Part shown: piece by piece, positions 16,900-24,524 of the stretch
Layout: every line of letters begins with the position of its first letter
How positions within the stretch are numbered: the stretch's first letter is position 1
NCBI RefSeq assembly: GCF_037154085.1
Contig: NZ_JBANRM010000007.1
Location: 5,819-69,818 of the forward strand
DNA: 64,000 nucleotides
From: Andeanibacterium fulvum
Lineage (GTDB): Bacteria > Pseudomonadota > Alphaproteobacteria > Sphingomonadales > Sphingomonadaceae
Direction of reading: 5' to 3'
The notes under the pieces: generated by a model
Seen by the model: the letters and a program-made list of their open reading frames with translations, nothing else
The model's database searches: none
What the model was told of the DNA's origin: nothing
Position numbers and translations under genes: made by a program

Positions 16900-18644
16900 G
16901 CCGCGTCCCTCTCGTTCGCTTCCCGCTCAAGATCGCTCGCCTCGATCAGGGCGATGAAGGCGTCTTCCATCGTCGGGTCGGCCGAACCGGTAAGTGCAGC
17001 CGCCTTGGCCTTCAGCGCATCGGGCGTGCCGGTGGCGATCTGCGTGGCGCGATAGATCAGCGAGACGTCGTCGCAATATTCGGCCTCGTCCATGAAATGA
17101 GTGGTGACGAGCACGGTCACACCCTTTTCGACGAGGCCGTTGATATGCGTCCAGAACATGCGGCGGGTGACGGGATCGACGCCCGATGTCGGCTCGTCGA
17201 GGAACAGCACGGGCGGCTGATGCATCACCGCGCAGGCAAGCGCGAGGCGCTGCTTGAAGCCCAGCGGCAGGGCGCCCGAATTCATGTTGAGCTTGTCGGC
17301 GAGGTCGAAGATCTCGATCATAGCCTCTTTCGCCCGTCGCGCCTCGGCGCGGGACAAATTGTAGGCGCCGGCGAAGAAATCGAGATTCTGTCCGACGCTG
17401 AGATCGCCGTAGAGCGAGAATTTCTGCGCCATGTAACCCAGCGAGGCGCGTGCCTCGGCAGCGGAGTGGCGCAGATCGTTGCCCGCCACTGCGCCATGCC
17501 CTTCGCTGGGGGTCAGCAATCCGCACAGCATCTTGAAGGTGGTTGACTTGCCCGCGCCGTTGGGCCCGAGCAGCCCGTAGATCTGCCCCTGCGGAATGGC
17601 GAAATCCATCGATTGGGCGGCCGTGAATGCGCCGAAGCGCTTGGTCAGGCCCACAGCCTCGATCGCATGGTTTTCGCCCCGTTCGATCGTGCGGTAATTT
17701 TCCGCCAGCGCGCTGGTGCCCTTGGGGCCGCCGCCGAGAATTTCGATGAACCCGTCCTCGAAACGGGGCGGGGCCTGTGCGATCCTTGTGCCGGGCCCCG
17801 CATCGAAGGATGCCGGAGCGGGCACCGGATGGCTGCCGCGCACCAGCAGGCGGACGGAGCGGCCCTGGATCGTGCCGTCCATGATATCCGGCCGGTCGAG
17901 TGTCTGGGTGAGAAAGCGGCGGCGGCGCGGTTCGAAGCCCGATACCTGGATCACCCGGCCTTGCGCGCGGCCGGTCAGTTCGCCCGGCAGTCCGTCGAAC
18001 AGCAGCTGGCCCTCATTGAGCAGATAGACCCGGTCGCACTTCTCCGCCTCGTCGAGATAGGCAGTGGACCACAAGATGCCGATGCCCTGATCGGTCAGCT
18101 GTTCGACCATCGCCCATAACTCGCGGCGGGAAATGGGATCGACGCCCACGCCCGGCTCGTCCAGCAGCATCAGCCGGGGCGTGCGCACCAGCGTGCAGGC
18201 AAGGCCCAGCTTCTGCTTCATGCCCCCGGAGAGCTTGCCGGCCAGCCGGTCCTGAAAACGGGCGAGGTCCGTGAAGTCCAGCAGCCGGGCGAAAGTCTCC
18301 TCGTGCTCCTCCTTCGGCAGGGCGCGCAGCTCGGCATAGAGATTGAGGTTCTCCAGAACCGTCAGATCTTCATAAAGCCCGAAGCGCTGGGGCATGTAGC
18401 CCAGCTGGTCGAGCATTGCCGCCGGCGGCTGGCCAAGGATCGCCACTTCGCCTTCATCGGGGTGGAGCAGCCCGGCAAGCAGGCGGATCAGCGTGGTCTT
18501 GCCCGCGCCGTCCGGCCCCACCAGCCCAGTGATCTTGCCTGCTTCCACTCGCATGGAAACGCCCGCCAGCGCGGGCGCGGACATGCCCTTGAAGCGTTTC
18601 ACAAGGCCTGTCGCCTCGGCCGGATGGGGCATTTCGGGGGGCAT
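16896..18644 (-). CDS. ABC transporter ATP-binding protein with two fused ATPase domains
   Basis: 582 residues made of two ABC ATPase domains in tandem. Domain one has Walker A GPDGAGKTT, signature LSGGMKQK and Walker B LMLLDEPGVGVDP; domain two has Walker A GPNGAGKST, a degenerate signature (ALPLGFKQR) and Walker B VLFLDEPTSGVDP. This matches the front part of RbbA/YhiH-type double ATPases, but without their fused permease. In domain two the usual LSGGQ is replaced by PLGFK, so the two sites may not be equivalent. It is coupled by overlap to the first permease gene and energises export by the two-permease complex. Confidence 0.92.
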   Translation of the reverse strand: MPPEMPHPAEATGLVKRFKGMSAPALAGVSMRVEAGKITGLVGPDGAGKTTLIRLLAGLLHPDEGEVAILGQPPAAMLDQLGYMPQRFGLYEDLTVLENLNLYAELRALPKEEHEETFARLLDFTDLARFQDRLAGKLSGGMKQKLGLACTLVRTPRLMLLDEPGVGVDPISRRELWAMVEQLTDQGIGILWSTAYLDEAEKCDRVYLLNEGQLLFDGLPGELTGRAQGRVIQVSGFEPRRRRFLTQTLDRPDIMDGTIQGRSVRLLVRGSHPVPAPASFDAGPGTRIAQAPPRFEDGFIEILGGGPKGTSALAENYRTIERGENHAIEAVGLTKRFGAFTAAQSMDFAIPQGQIYGLLGPNGAGKSTTFKMLCGLLTPSEGHGAVAGNDLRHSAAEARASLGYMAQKFSLYGDLSVGQNLDFFAGAYNLSRAEARRAKEAMIEIFDLADKLNMNSGALPLGFKQRLALACAVMHQPPVLFLDEPTSGVDPVTRRMFWTHINGLVEKGVTVLVTTHFMDEAEYCDDVSLIYRATQIATGTPDALKAKAAALTGSADPTMEDAFIALIEASDLEREANERDAA

Positions 18645-18664
18645 GGCCGGGGGCTCCTGCGGCC

Positions 18665-19654
18665 TTACTTGCCGGTCACCGTAACAGTCACCGGCTGGCC
18701 CTGGCGCAGCCGGTCATCGGGGTCGGACACGATGATGCGCATGCGATAGACCAGGTCCGTACGCAAATCTTCGGTCTGCACTGTCTTGGGCGTGAATTCG
18801 GCGCGGGGCGAAATGAAGCCGATCGTCCCGCTATAGGTCTTGTCGTTACCGTCGGCCTTGACCTTCACCTTCATCCCCGGCGCGACGCGGGAAAGGTCGC
18901 TCTCCGCCACATAGGCGCGCACGCGCAGCGGTCGGTCGATGGAAAGGGTCAGCACTGTCTGCCCCGGCTGGACGATCGCGCCCGGTTCCTGCGCGCGAGT
19001 GACGACGGTTCCGGCGGTGGCGGCGCGCAGGGCAGTGTCGCCCCGGTCCACCATCAGGCTGCCGCGTGCTGCCATCGCGCTCTTGAGCTGGGCCTTGGCT
19101 GCGTCGATCTGTTCGACGCGCGCCCCCTGATTGAGCTTGGAGAGCGCCTGTTGCGCCTCGCTGAGTTGAGCCTGCGCCTGATCGCGCTGGGCCAGGGTCG
19201 CCTGCCAGACATCGCGGCTGATCGCGCCCGGTTCGACCAGCGACTGGCGCCGGTCGACATCCTGCTGGGCCTTGCGCAGGGCGGCCTGCGCGGCATCCAC
19301 GCGGGCGCGGGCCTGCCCGATATCCTGCGCGCGGCTGCCGTTCATCAGCTCGGCCAGCTGGGCGCGAGCCTGTGCGATCATCGCATCCGATTCGGCGAGC
19401 CTGCTGTCGAGCGGTGCGGGGTCGATCAGGGCGAGCATCTGGCCCGGCTCCACCTTGTCGCCTTCATCCACGTCGATAGCGGAAATGCGCCCGCCGACAC
19501 GGAAGGCCATGTCCACTTCGCGTATGTCGACATTGCCGTAGAGGGTCAGTTCGCCGCCATCGCCCTTTCCGACCAGGCCGAAGCCGTTAGTGACAATGGC
19601 TGCGATCAGCAGGGCTGCCGCGGCGAGGATGGGAATGAGACGCTTCCTGTTCAT
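18665..19654 (-). CDS. HlyD-family membrane fusion (periplasmic adaptor) protein
   Basis: 329 residues: an N-terminal membrane anchor, a biotinyl-lipoyl-like half motif (GGRISAIDVDEGDKVEPGQMLALIDP), a long alpha-helical hairpin rich in Ala, Gln and Arg (about residues 75-190), the second lipoyl half, and a beta-barrel domain. It bridges the inner-membrane ABC permeases to the NodT channel, like YhiI/YbhG. Its ATG overlaps the TetR gene's stop (ATGA, 19651-19654), so the regulator and pump share one transcript. Confidence 0.92.
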   Translation of the reverse strand: MNRKRLIPILAAAALLIAAIVTNGFGLVGKGDGGELTLYGNVDIREVDMAFRVGGRISAIDVDEGDKVEPGQMLALIDPAPLDSRLAESDAMIAQARAQLAELMNGSRAQDIGQARARVDAAQAALRKAQQDVDRRQSLVEPGAISRDVWQATLAQRDQAQAQLSEAQQALSKLNQGARVEQIDAAKAQLKSAMAARGSLMVDRGDTALRAATAGTVVTRAQEPGAIVQPGQTVLTLSIDRPLRVRAYVAESDLSRVAPGMKVKVKADGNDKTYSGTIGFISPRAEFTPKTVQTEDLRTDLVYRMRIIVSDPDDRLRQGQPVTVTVTGK

Positions 19655-20271
19655 TCTGTCCCTCCGGTGAGGATGGCGATCGTATTGCGGCGAAGCTGGG
19701 CGCGCAGCATCGTGCCTTCGTCGGGGCCGAGTTCGCCCACTTCCAGCGCCTTGCACACAGTGGCCCGCGCCGCACGCATGACCAGCGCCTGGCCGAAGAT
19801 CATCAGGCCGAGCGCGCGCAGCTGGCGGGGCTCCAGCCCCGGGCGGATGCGCCCGAGCAGGGCCTCGATGCCTTCGAGCAGGTCTTTCATAACGCCGCGA
19901 TAGAGCCGCTCGAACGCCTCGGTCGGCTCCAGCTGCTCGCGCACCACGAAGCGGGACCATGCGGCCGAATCATCGTGCAGCATCATGATGGCCACGCTGT
20001 CCATCGCTTGCAGGATGCGCTCCAGCGCCTCGTCCGGACTCAGGCTGTCCACGTCGACCGCAAGGGCCAGGGCGGCGGTCTGCCGATTGCGTATCTGGCA
20101 GGCGATATGGTCGGCGCAGGCAAGATAGAGGCCTTCCTTGCCGCCGAAATGATAGGTGATCGAAGACATCGCCGTATCGGAAGCGCGCGCGATATCGCGC
20201 GTGCTGGCACCATCGAAGCCGAGCCTGCCGAAACGATCGATCGCTGTGTTGAGGAGACGTTCCTGAACCAT
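19651..20271 (-). CDS. TetR/AcrR family repressor of the efflux operon
   Basis: 206 residues. A typical TetR N-terminal DNA-binding domain (ASTRDIARASDTAMSSITYHFGGKEGLY, about residues 22-49) and a CerR/YbiH-like C-terminal domain. I start at ATG 20271; the frame is open upstream, but that extension would cover the 20-bp palindrome at 20284-20303, which looks like the operator. First gene of a six-gene operon, so it most likely represses itself and the pump and is released by the exported compound. Confidence 0.88.
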   Translation of the reverse strand: MVQERLLNTAIDRFGRLGFDGASTRDIARASDTAMSSITYHFGGKEGLYLACADHIACQIRNRQTAALALAVDVDSLSPDEALERILQAMDSVAIMMLHDDSAAWSRFVVREQLEPTEAFERLYRGVMKDLLEGIEALLGRIRPGLEPRQLRALGLMIFGQALVMRAARATVCKALEVGELGPDEGTMLRAQLRRNTIAILTGGTE

Positions 20272-20283
20272 GCGACGGGCATA

Positions 20284-20303
20284 ATTCGTTCGAATGAACG
20301 AAT
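20284..20303. promoter_or_regulatory. Probable TetR operator 1
   Basis: ATTCGTTC-GAAT-GAACGAAT: perfect eight-base arms around a four-base centre, 13 bases upstream of the tetR start. It shares the TCGTTC/GAACGA half-sites with a second dyad at 20345-20359. Confidence 0.75.
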
Positions 20304-20344
20304 CAATCGTCGACACAGGTCGCCACGCGATTTCTCGGATTTGA

Positions 20345-20359
20345 TCGTTCGGTGAACGA
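20345..20359. promoter_or_regulatory. Probable TetR operator 2
   Basis: TCGTTC-GGT-GAACGA: perfect six-base arms around a three-base centre. It uses the same half-site as operator 1, about 58 bases further from the gene, so the two may bracket the promoter of the efflux operon. Confidence 0.65.
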
Positions 20360-20428
20360 AGCAGGCCTGCGCCATTCCATGGGCGCGGGGCGCCCGAAGG
20401 CGAAAATCGGTGTCTGCTTCTGAGTGAT

Positions 20429-20515
20429 TGGTGCGGTCGAGAAGACTCGAACTTCCACGGGCTTTCGCCCACAACGACCTCAACGTTGCGCGTCTACCAG
20501 TTCCGCCACGACCGC
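20429..20515 (-). tRNA. tRNA-Leu (anticodon GAG)
   Basis: On the minus strand the acceptor GCGGTCG pairs with CGACCGC, followed by discriminator A and an encoded CCA. The anticodon stem is CAACG/CGTTG with loop TTGAGGT, giving GAG. There is a long variable arm (GTGGGCG...CCCGTG), as in class II tRNAs, and a T-loop GTTCGAGTC. Length is 87 with CCA. Confidence 0.96.
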
Positions 20516-20644
20516 AAAATCGACAAGGGCCAGCTGGCCCTCGCGGGGTAGGAGCGGGCCCTTAGCAAAGCGATTTCACCCCTGCAAGCGCGCTGGCATG
20601 ACTATTTTTCGCTCCGATGCCTTTTATCAGGGCGCAGGCGGTCC

Positions 20645-21484
20645 TCAGTTGGGCTTCCAGCCGATTTCCGCGAATTTCGCGGCCTTGGGCACATCGGTCG
20701 CCGCTTCGTTGATCGTCACGCTTTCGCCCGGGGCCAGCGTGCGCTGCGGCGGCGCGACTTCCCAATCGTAGACGATACGGTCGCGCGCGTCGCGCAGCAC
20801 GATCCGGATCGGCGGAATCTTGTGCGTGACCTTGCCGACATTGGTCACTGTGCCGCTGGCGCCGAAATATTCGGTGCCATTGGCCAACTGGCGCCGTTCC
20901 TGCTTGTCCGGGGGGAAGTCCAGCACCAGGTCGCTCTGGCCCAGGCCGAACATCGGGCGGCTGATCGGCACCCAGTCGGGCAGGCCCCAATAGCTGACCG
21001 CGAACACCGCGCCCATCGCGAACAGCGCGAAGATGGCCGCGGCATAGGTCCACAGGCGCAGCACGTTGCGGCGCGGGCGGAACGGCGGTTCGTGTTCGAA
21101 CCGGGAATAGGTCTCTTCCTCGTAGTCCTCCGGCTCGGCGACCGCAGCCGGGGGCGGCATATGCTCCCCTGCGATTGCCTGCGGTGGCGGTGGAGGCTCT
21201 GCCACCGGGGCCGGTTCAGGCTGCGGAGCCGGTTCAGGCGCGGTGAAGGCGGAAAAACCGGGCCGCGCATCGGGATCGCGTGCGGGCACCTGCTGCGGCG
21301 GTGGAGTGGGAGACGGCGGCGGCGCGGGGCGGGCGACCGGGGCCGCAGGCGCGGGCACGCCGGCCGGCCCTTCCTGGAACCAGCTATGGCGGCACTTGGC
21401 GCACCGTACGGTACGGCCTTCTAGGCCGATCGCGCTATCGGGGACCACATAGCGCGTCGCACATGCTGGGCAGGCGATGATCAT
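20645..21484 (-). CDS. Zinc-ribbon (MJ0042-type) membrane protein
   Basis: 279 residues. The N-terminus is a MJ0042/thioredoxin-type zinc ribbon with two CxxC knuckles (CPACATRY and CAKCRHSW). A long Pro-rich linker (about residues 45-115) follows, then one transmembrane helix (YAAAIFALFAMGAVFAVSYW) and a C-terminal beta domain of the DUF3426 kind. This makes it an inner-membrane protein with a cytosolic zinc ribbon and a periplasmic domain. The role of the family is unknown. It is divergent from ftsE, a neighbourhood I believe is common in sphingomonads. Confidence 0.85.
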   Translation of the reverse strand: MIIACPACATRYVVPDSAIGLEGRTVRCAKCRHSWFQEGPAGVPAPAAPVARPAPPPSPTPPPQQVPARDPDARPGFSAFTAPEPAPQPEPAPVAEPPPPPQAIAGEHMPPPAAVAEPEDYEEETYSRFEHEPPFRPRRNVLRLWTYAAAIFALFAMGAVFAVSYWGLPDWVPISRPMFGLGQSDLVLDFPPDKQERRQLANGTEYFGASGTVTNVGKVTHKIPPIRIVLRDARDRIVYDWEVAPPQRTLAPGESVTINEAATDVPKAAKFAEIGWKPN

Positions 21485-21594
21485 CGTGGAATGAGCTTAA
21501 GGCACATGCACGAATCACTATCAAGAGTCCCACCTGTGCGTGGAGCCCGGGTGTGGCTTTTTTCCACACCGATCACCCGCTATAGCCGGAACGC

Positions 21595-21648
21595 ATGGCC
21601 GAAATTAACCTTGTCCCGCCACCGGTTGCGGATCTGCCCCGGGCATGA
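21595..21648 (+). CDS. Possible 17-residue leader ORF coupled to ftsE
   Basis: An ATG at 21595 opens a short frame, MAEINLVPPPVADLPRA, whose TGA overlaps the ftsE ATG (ATGA at 21645-21648). A weak CGGAA precedes it. ftsE itself has no recognisable ribosome site, so ribosomes finishing this leader could initiate ftsE. It could equally be chance in a GC-rich region. Confidence 0.3.
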   Translation: MAEINLVPPPVADLPRA

Positions 21649-22385
21649 GCATGCCTGAGGGGGATATCGTCCAGTTCGACAATGTCGGGCTGCGCTATGG
21701 CGCCGGCAAGGAAGTGCTGAGCGACATTTCCTTCACGCTCTATCCAGGCAGCTTCTATTTCCTCACCGGGGCAAGCGGCGCTGGCAAGACTTCGCTGCTC
21801 AAGCTGCTCTATCTGGCGCAGCGCCCCTCGCGCGGGGCGATCCGGATGTTCGGCACCGATGTGATTACCCTGCCGCGCCGGAAATTGCCCGCTTTCCGCC
21901 GCCGTCTGGGCGTGGTGTTCCAGGATTTCCGCCTGGTGCAGCACCTTTCCGCCTTCGACAATGTCGCCCTGCCCCTGCGCGTTTCGGGCGTGCGGGAGAG
22001 CGATCTGGTGAAGCCGGTGGCCGACATGCTCGAATGGGTGGGACTGGCCGACCGTGCCGATGCGCGCCCGGCAACGCTTTCGGGCGGGGAACAGCAGCGC
22101 GTGGCCATTGCCCGCGCCGTTATCGGCCGGCCGGACATGCTGGTGGCCGACGAACCGACCGGCAACGTCGATCCCGACCTTGCGCTTAAATTGCTGCGCT
22201 TGTTCGAGGCGCTCAATCGCCTGGGCACCACCGTGGTGGTGGCCACTCACGATCTGCATCTGCTGAAGAAAGTGCCGGAATCGCTGATCATGCGGCTCGA
22301 CAAGGGGCGGCTGAGCGATCCCACCGGCGCCTTGCGCTATCCACCCCGGCGGCCCTTCGCCCGACTGGAGGAGGATTTGCCGTGA
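21645..22385 (+). CDS. ftsE: Cell division ATP-binding protein FtsE
   Basis: 246 residues, a single ABC ATPase: Walker A GASGAGKTS, Q-loop VFQDFRLV, signature LSGGEQQR, Walker B MLVADEPTGNVD and H-loop ATHD. The QDFRL and EPTGNVD wording and the directly following ftsX gene identify it as FtsE, which with FtsX controls peptidoglycan hydrolases at the septum. The N-terminus could be Met1 (21645) or Met3 (21651). The stop overlaps the GTG of ftsX. Confidence 0.95.
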   Translation: MSMPEGDIVQFDNVGLRYGAGKEVLSDISFTLYPGSFYFLTGASGAGKTSLLKLLYLAQRPSRGAIRMFGTDVITLPRRKLPAFRRRLGVVFQDFRLVQHLSAFDNVALPLRVSGVRESDLVKPVADMLEWVGLADRADARPATLSGGEQQRVAIARAVIGRPDMLVADEPTGNVDPDLALKLLRLFEALNRLGTTVVVATHDLHLLKKVPESLIMRLDKGRLSDPTGALRYPPRRPFARLEEDLP

Positions 22386-23293
22386 TTCCGTTCGGGAGGG
22401 AACGCAAGGCACAACTAGTCCCGCAGGCCCGGCTTACCGGGCCGATGCCGTGGGTGATCGCGATCATGGTGGCGCTCACGACCATCGCAGCGGCGGGTGG
22501 CCTCGCGCTGAGCAATCTTGCGCAGGCGGCAAAGGCGGAGCTTTCGGGCGGGCTGACGGTGCAGATCGTGGAAGCCGATGCCGAAGAGCGTGGGCGGCAG
22601 GCCGAACTGGCGGTTTCCCTGCTGGCCAATGTCGATGGGGTGGAGACTGTCGGCCGCGTGGCGGACAGCGAATTGCGCGAGCTGATCGAGCCCTGGCTGG
22701 GCGAGGATATCGGCGGCGAGACCGGTCACGGAGCAGGCGAGGCAGTACCGGTGCCCGCGCTGATCGACGTGCGGCTCGACGGGCCGGTTACGGATGCCAA
22801 ACTCAAGCGGCTGCGCGCTATCCTGAAGGACAAGGCCCCCGCGGCTCGGGTCGACGCGCAATCGAGCTGGTTGGCCCCGGTCTTCGCGGCCATCGCTTCG
22901 CTGCAATGGCTGGCAGTGGGGCTGGTGGTGCTGCTGGCGGGAACGAGCGCGGCCGCGGTGTGGCTCGCCTCGCGCAGCGCGCTGGGTTCCAATCGCGCGA
23001 CGATCGAGATCGTGCATCTGCTGGGCGGCACGGATGCACAGATCGCGCGAATCTTCCAGCGCTCTATCGGGATCGATGCGCTGCTGGGCGGTGCAGTGGG
23101 GCTGGGCTTCGGCATTTCCGCGGTGTTGCTGCTCGGGCGGCAATTCGCCGCGCTCGGTTCCGGCATGATCGCTGGCGGCGGACTTGGCTTGCCCGACTGG
23201 TTGGCGATTGCGGCAATCCCGCTTGCCGGAGTATTGATCGCCATGTTCACCGCGCGGCTCACCGTGCTCGCGGCGCTCAGGAAGATGCTGTGA
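22382..23293 (+). CDS. ftsX: Cell division protein FtsX
   Basis: 303 residues starting at a GTG overlapping the ftsE stop. One N-terminal helix, a periplasmic domain of about 110 residues (residues 48-165) and three C-terminal helices, the FtsX topology. The EIVHLLGGTDAQIARIFQRS stretch is the conserved cytosolic loop before helix three. FtsX relays FtsE ATP hydrolysis to periplasmic amidase activators. Synteny with ftsE settles the call, since FtsX sequences are poorly conserved. Confidence 0.93.
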   Translation: MIPFGRERKAQLVPQARLTGPMPWVIAIMVALTTIAAAGGLALSNLAQAAKAELSGGLTVQIVEADAEERGRQAELAVSLLANVDGVETVGRVADSELRELIEPWLGEDIGGETGHGAGEAVPVPALIDVRLDGPVTDAKLKRLRAILKDKAPAARVDAQSSWLAPVFAAIASLQWLAVGLVVLLAGTSAAAVWLASRSALGSNRATIEIVHLLGGTDAQIARIFQRSIGIDALLGGAVGLGFGISAVLLLGRQFAALGSGMIAGGGLGLPDWLAIAAIPLAGVLIAMFTARLTVLAALRKML

Positions 23294-23835
23294 GGTTTGG
23301 GCAAGTGATCCGCCGCGCGCTTGGCGCAATCTTTATCGTGTGGGCCCTGGGCTTCTTCTGGTTCGCAGTATTCCTGCCGGGCCCGGCAGGCGACGAGAAG
23401 ACGGACGCCATCGTCGTTCCCACCGGAGGAGAGGGGCGGATCGCGCGCGGGTTGGAGATGCTGCGGCGCGGACAGGCGCAGCAATTGCTGGTCAGCGGCG
23501 TGGACGGCAATGTGAAGCCGCGCGAATTCGCGGCCGAATATGATGTCGATCAGAAGCTGATGGATTGCTGCATCACGCTGGGCTTCGCCGCGCTCGATAC
23601 CAGGGGCAATGCGGCCGAAACGGCGGCGTGGGTAGGCGAACGCAACGTATCCTCGCTGCGGCTGGTCACTACCGACTGGCACATGCGCCGCGCCGAGCTG
23701 GAACTGTCCTCGGAGATGCCGGGCGATGTGACGATCGTGGAAGACGCCGTCCGTTCCAAGCCGTCGCTGCGCATCCTGTTCCTTGAATATCACAAGCTGA
23801 TCGCGGCCTTCCTGGCACGCCTGCTGCCCTGGTAA
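23290..23835 (+). CDS. YdcF-family (DUF218) protein
   Basis: 181 residues: one N-terminal membrane helix (AIFIVWALGFFWFAVFLPG), then a DUF218/YdcF Rossmann-like domain with DAIVVPTGGEGRIARGLEML, LLVSGVD, RGNAAETAAWV and RLVTTDWHMRRAELELS. GTG 23290 is chosen because AGGAAG precedes it and it overlaps the ftsX stop (GTGA). Family members such as SanA and ElyC act in envelope integrity, which would fit an operon with ftsEX and an acyltransferase. Confidence 0.85.
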   Translation: MRFGQVIRRALGAIFIVWALGFFWFAVFLPGPAGDEKTDAIVVPTGGEGRIARGLEMLRRGQAQQLLVSGVDGNVKPREFAAEYDVDQKLMDCCITLGFAALDTRGNAAETAAWVGERNVSSLRLVTTDWHMRRAELELSSEMPGDVTIVEDAVRSKPSLRILFLEYHKLIAAFLARLLPW

Positions 23836-23840
23836 TCGTT

Positions 23841-24524
23841 ATGGGAAACGTGCTGCGCAGCCTGGCATTCTATCTGGTGTTCTATGGCCTGAGCGTGGGC
23901 TTTGTCGTCTCCGCGGTAATCGCCGCCGCGTTGGGGCCGCGATATTCCCAGGCAGTGCCCGATGCATGGAGCGCGTTCCATCGCTGGTGCGTGGAAACCC
24001 TGCTCGGCATCCGCGTGGTGGAAGAAGGGCCGCGACCAGAAGGACCGGCACTCTATGCCTTCAAGCATGAGAGCTTTTTCGAGGCGATCGACATCGCCCG
24101 TTCGCTCCACCGGCCAGCGCCCTTCGCGAAGGAGGAACTGTTTCGCATTCCCCTGTGGGGCAGGGCCGCGCGGGCCTATGGCGGAGTGCCCGTCGCCCGC
24201 GATCAGGGTGCCAAGGCCCTGCGTTTCATGCTTTTCGAAGCAAAGCGACAGGTGGCGACCGGCCGCTCGCTGGCGATCTTTCCCGAAGGCACGCGCGTGC
24301 CGCATGGTGTGCGGGCGCCGCTGCGCGCGGGCTTTGCCGGAATCTACAAGGTGGTGGGGCTACCGGTGGTGCCAGTGGCCGTGAATAGCGGCCCGCTTTA
24401 TCACCGCGTGTGGAAGCGCCCCGGCACTATCACCTTGCGCTTTGGCGAAGCGATTCCCCCCGGCCTCCCGCGCGAGGAAGTGGAAGAACGGGTATGCACG
24501 GCGATCAACATACTCAATCCGTGA
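23841..24524 (+). CDS. 1-acyl-sn-glycerol-3-phosphate acyltransferase family protein (PlsC-like)
   Basis: 227 residues with an N-terminal membrane helix and a PlsC domain. The acceptor motif FPEGTR is intact, as is the VPVAVNSG strand. The catalytic HX4D motif reads HESFFE here, with Glu in place of Asp (about residue 75). It should transfer a fatty acyl group to lysophosphatidic acid or a related lysolipid at the inner membrane. Five bases separate it from the YdcF gene, placing it in the ftsE-ftsX operon. Confidence 0.85.
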   Translation: MGNVLRSLAFYLVFYGLSVGFVVSAVIAAALGPRYSQAVPDAWSAFHRWCVETLLGIRVVEEGPRPEGPALYAFKHESFFEAIDIARSLHRPAPFAKEELFRIPLWGRAARAYGGVPVARDQGAKALRFMLFEAKRQVATGRSLAIFPEGTRVPHGVRAPLRAGFAGIYKVVGLPVVPVAVNSGPLYHRVWKRPGTITLRFGEAIPPGLPREEVEERVCTAINILNP

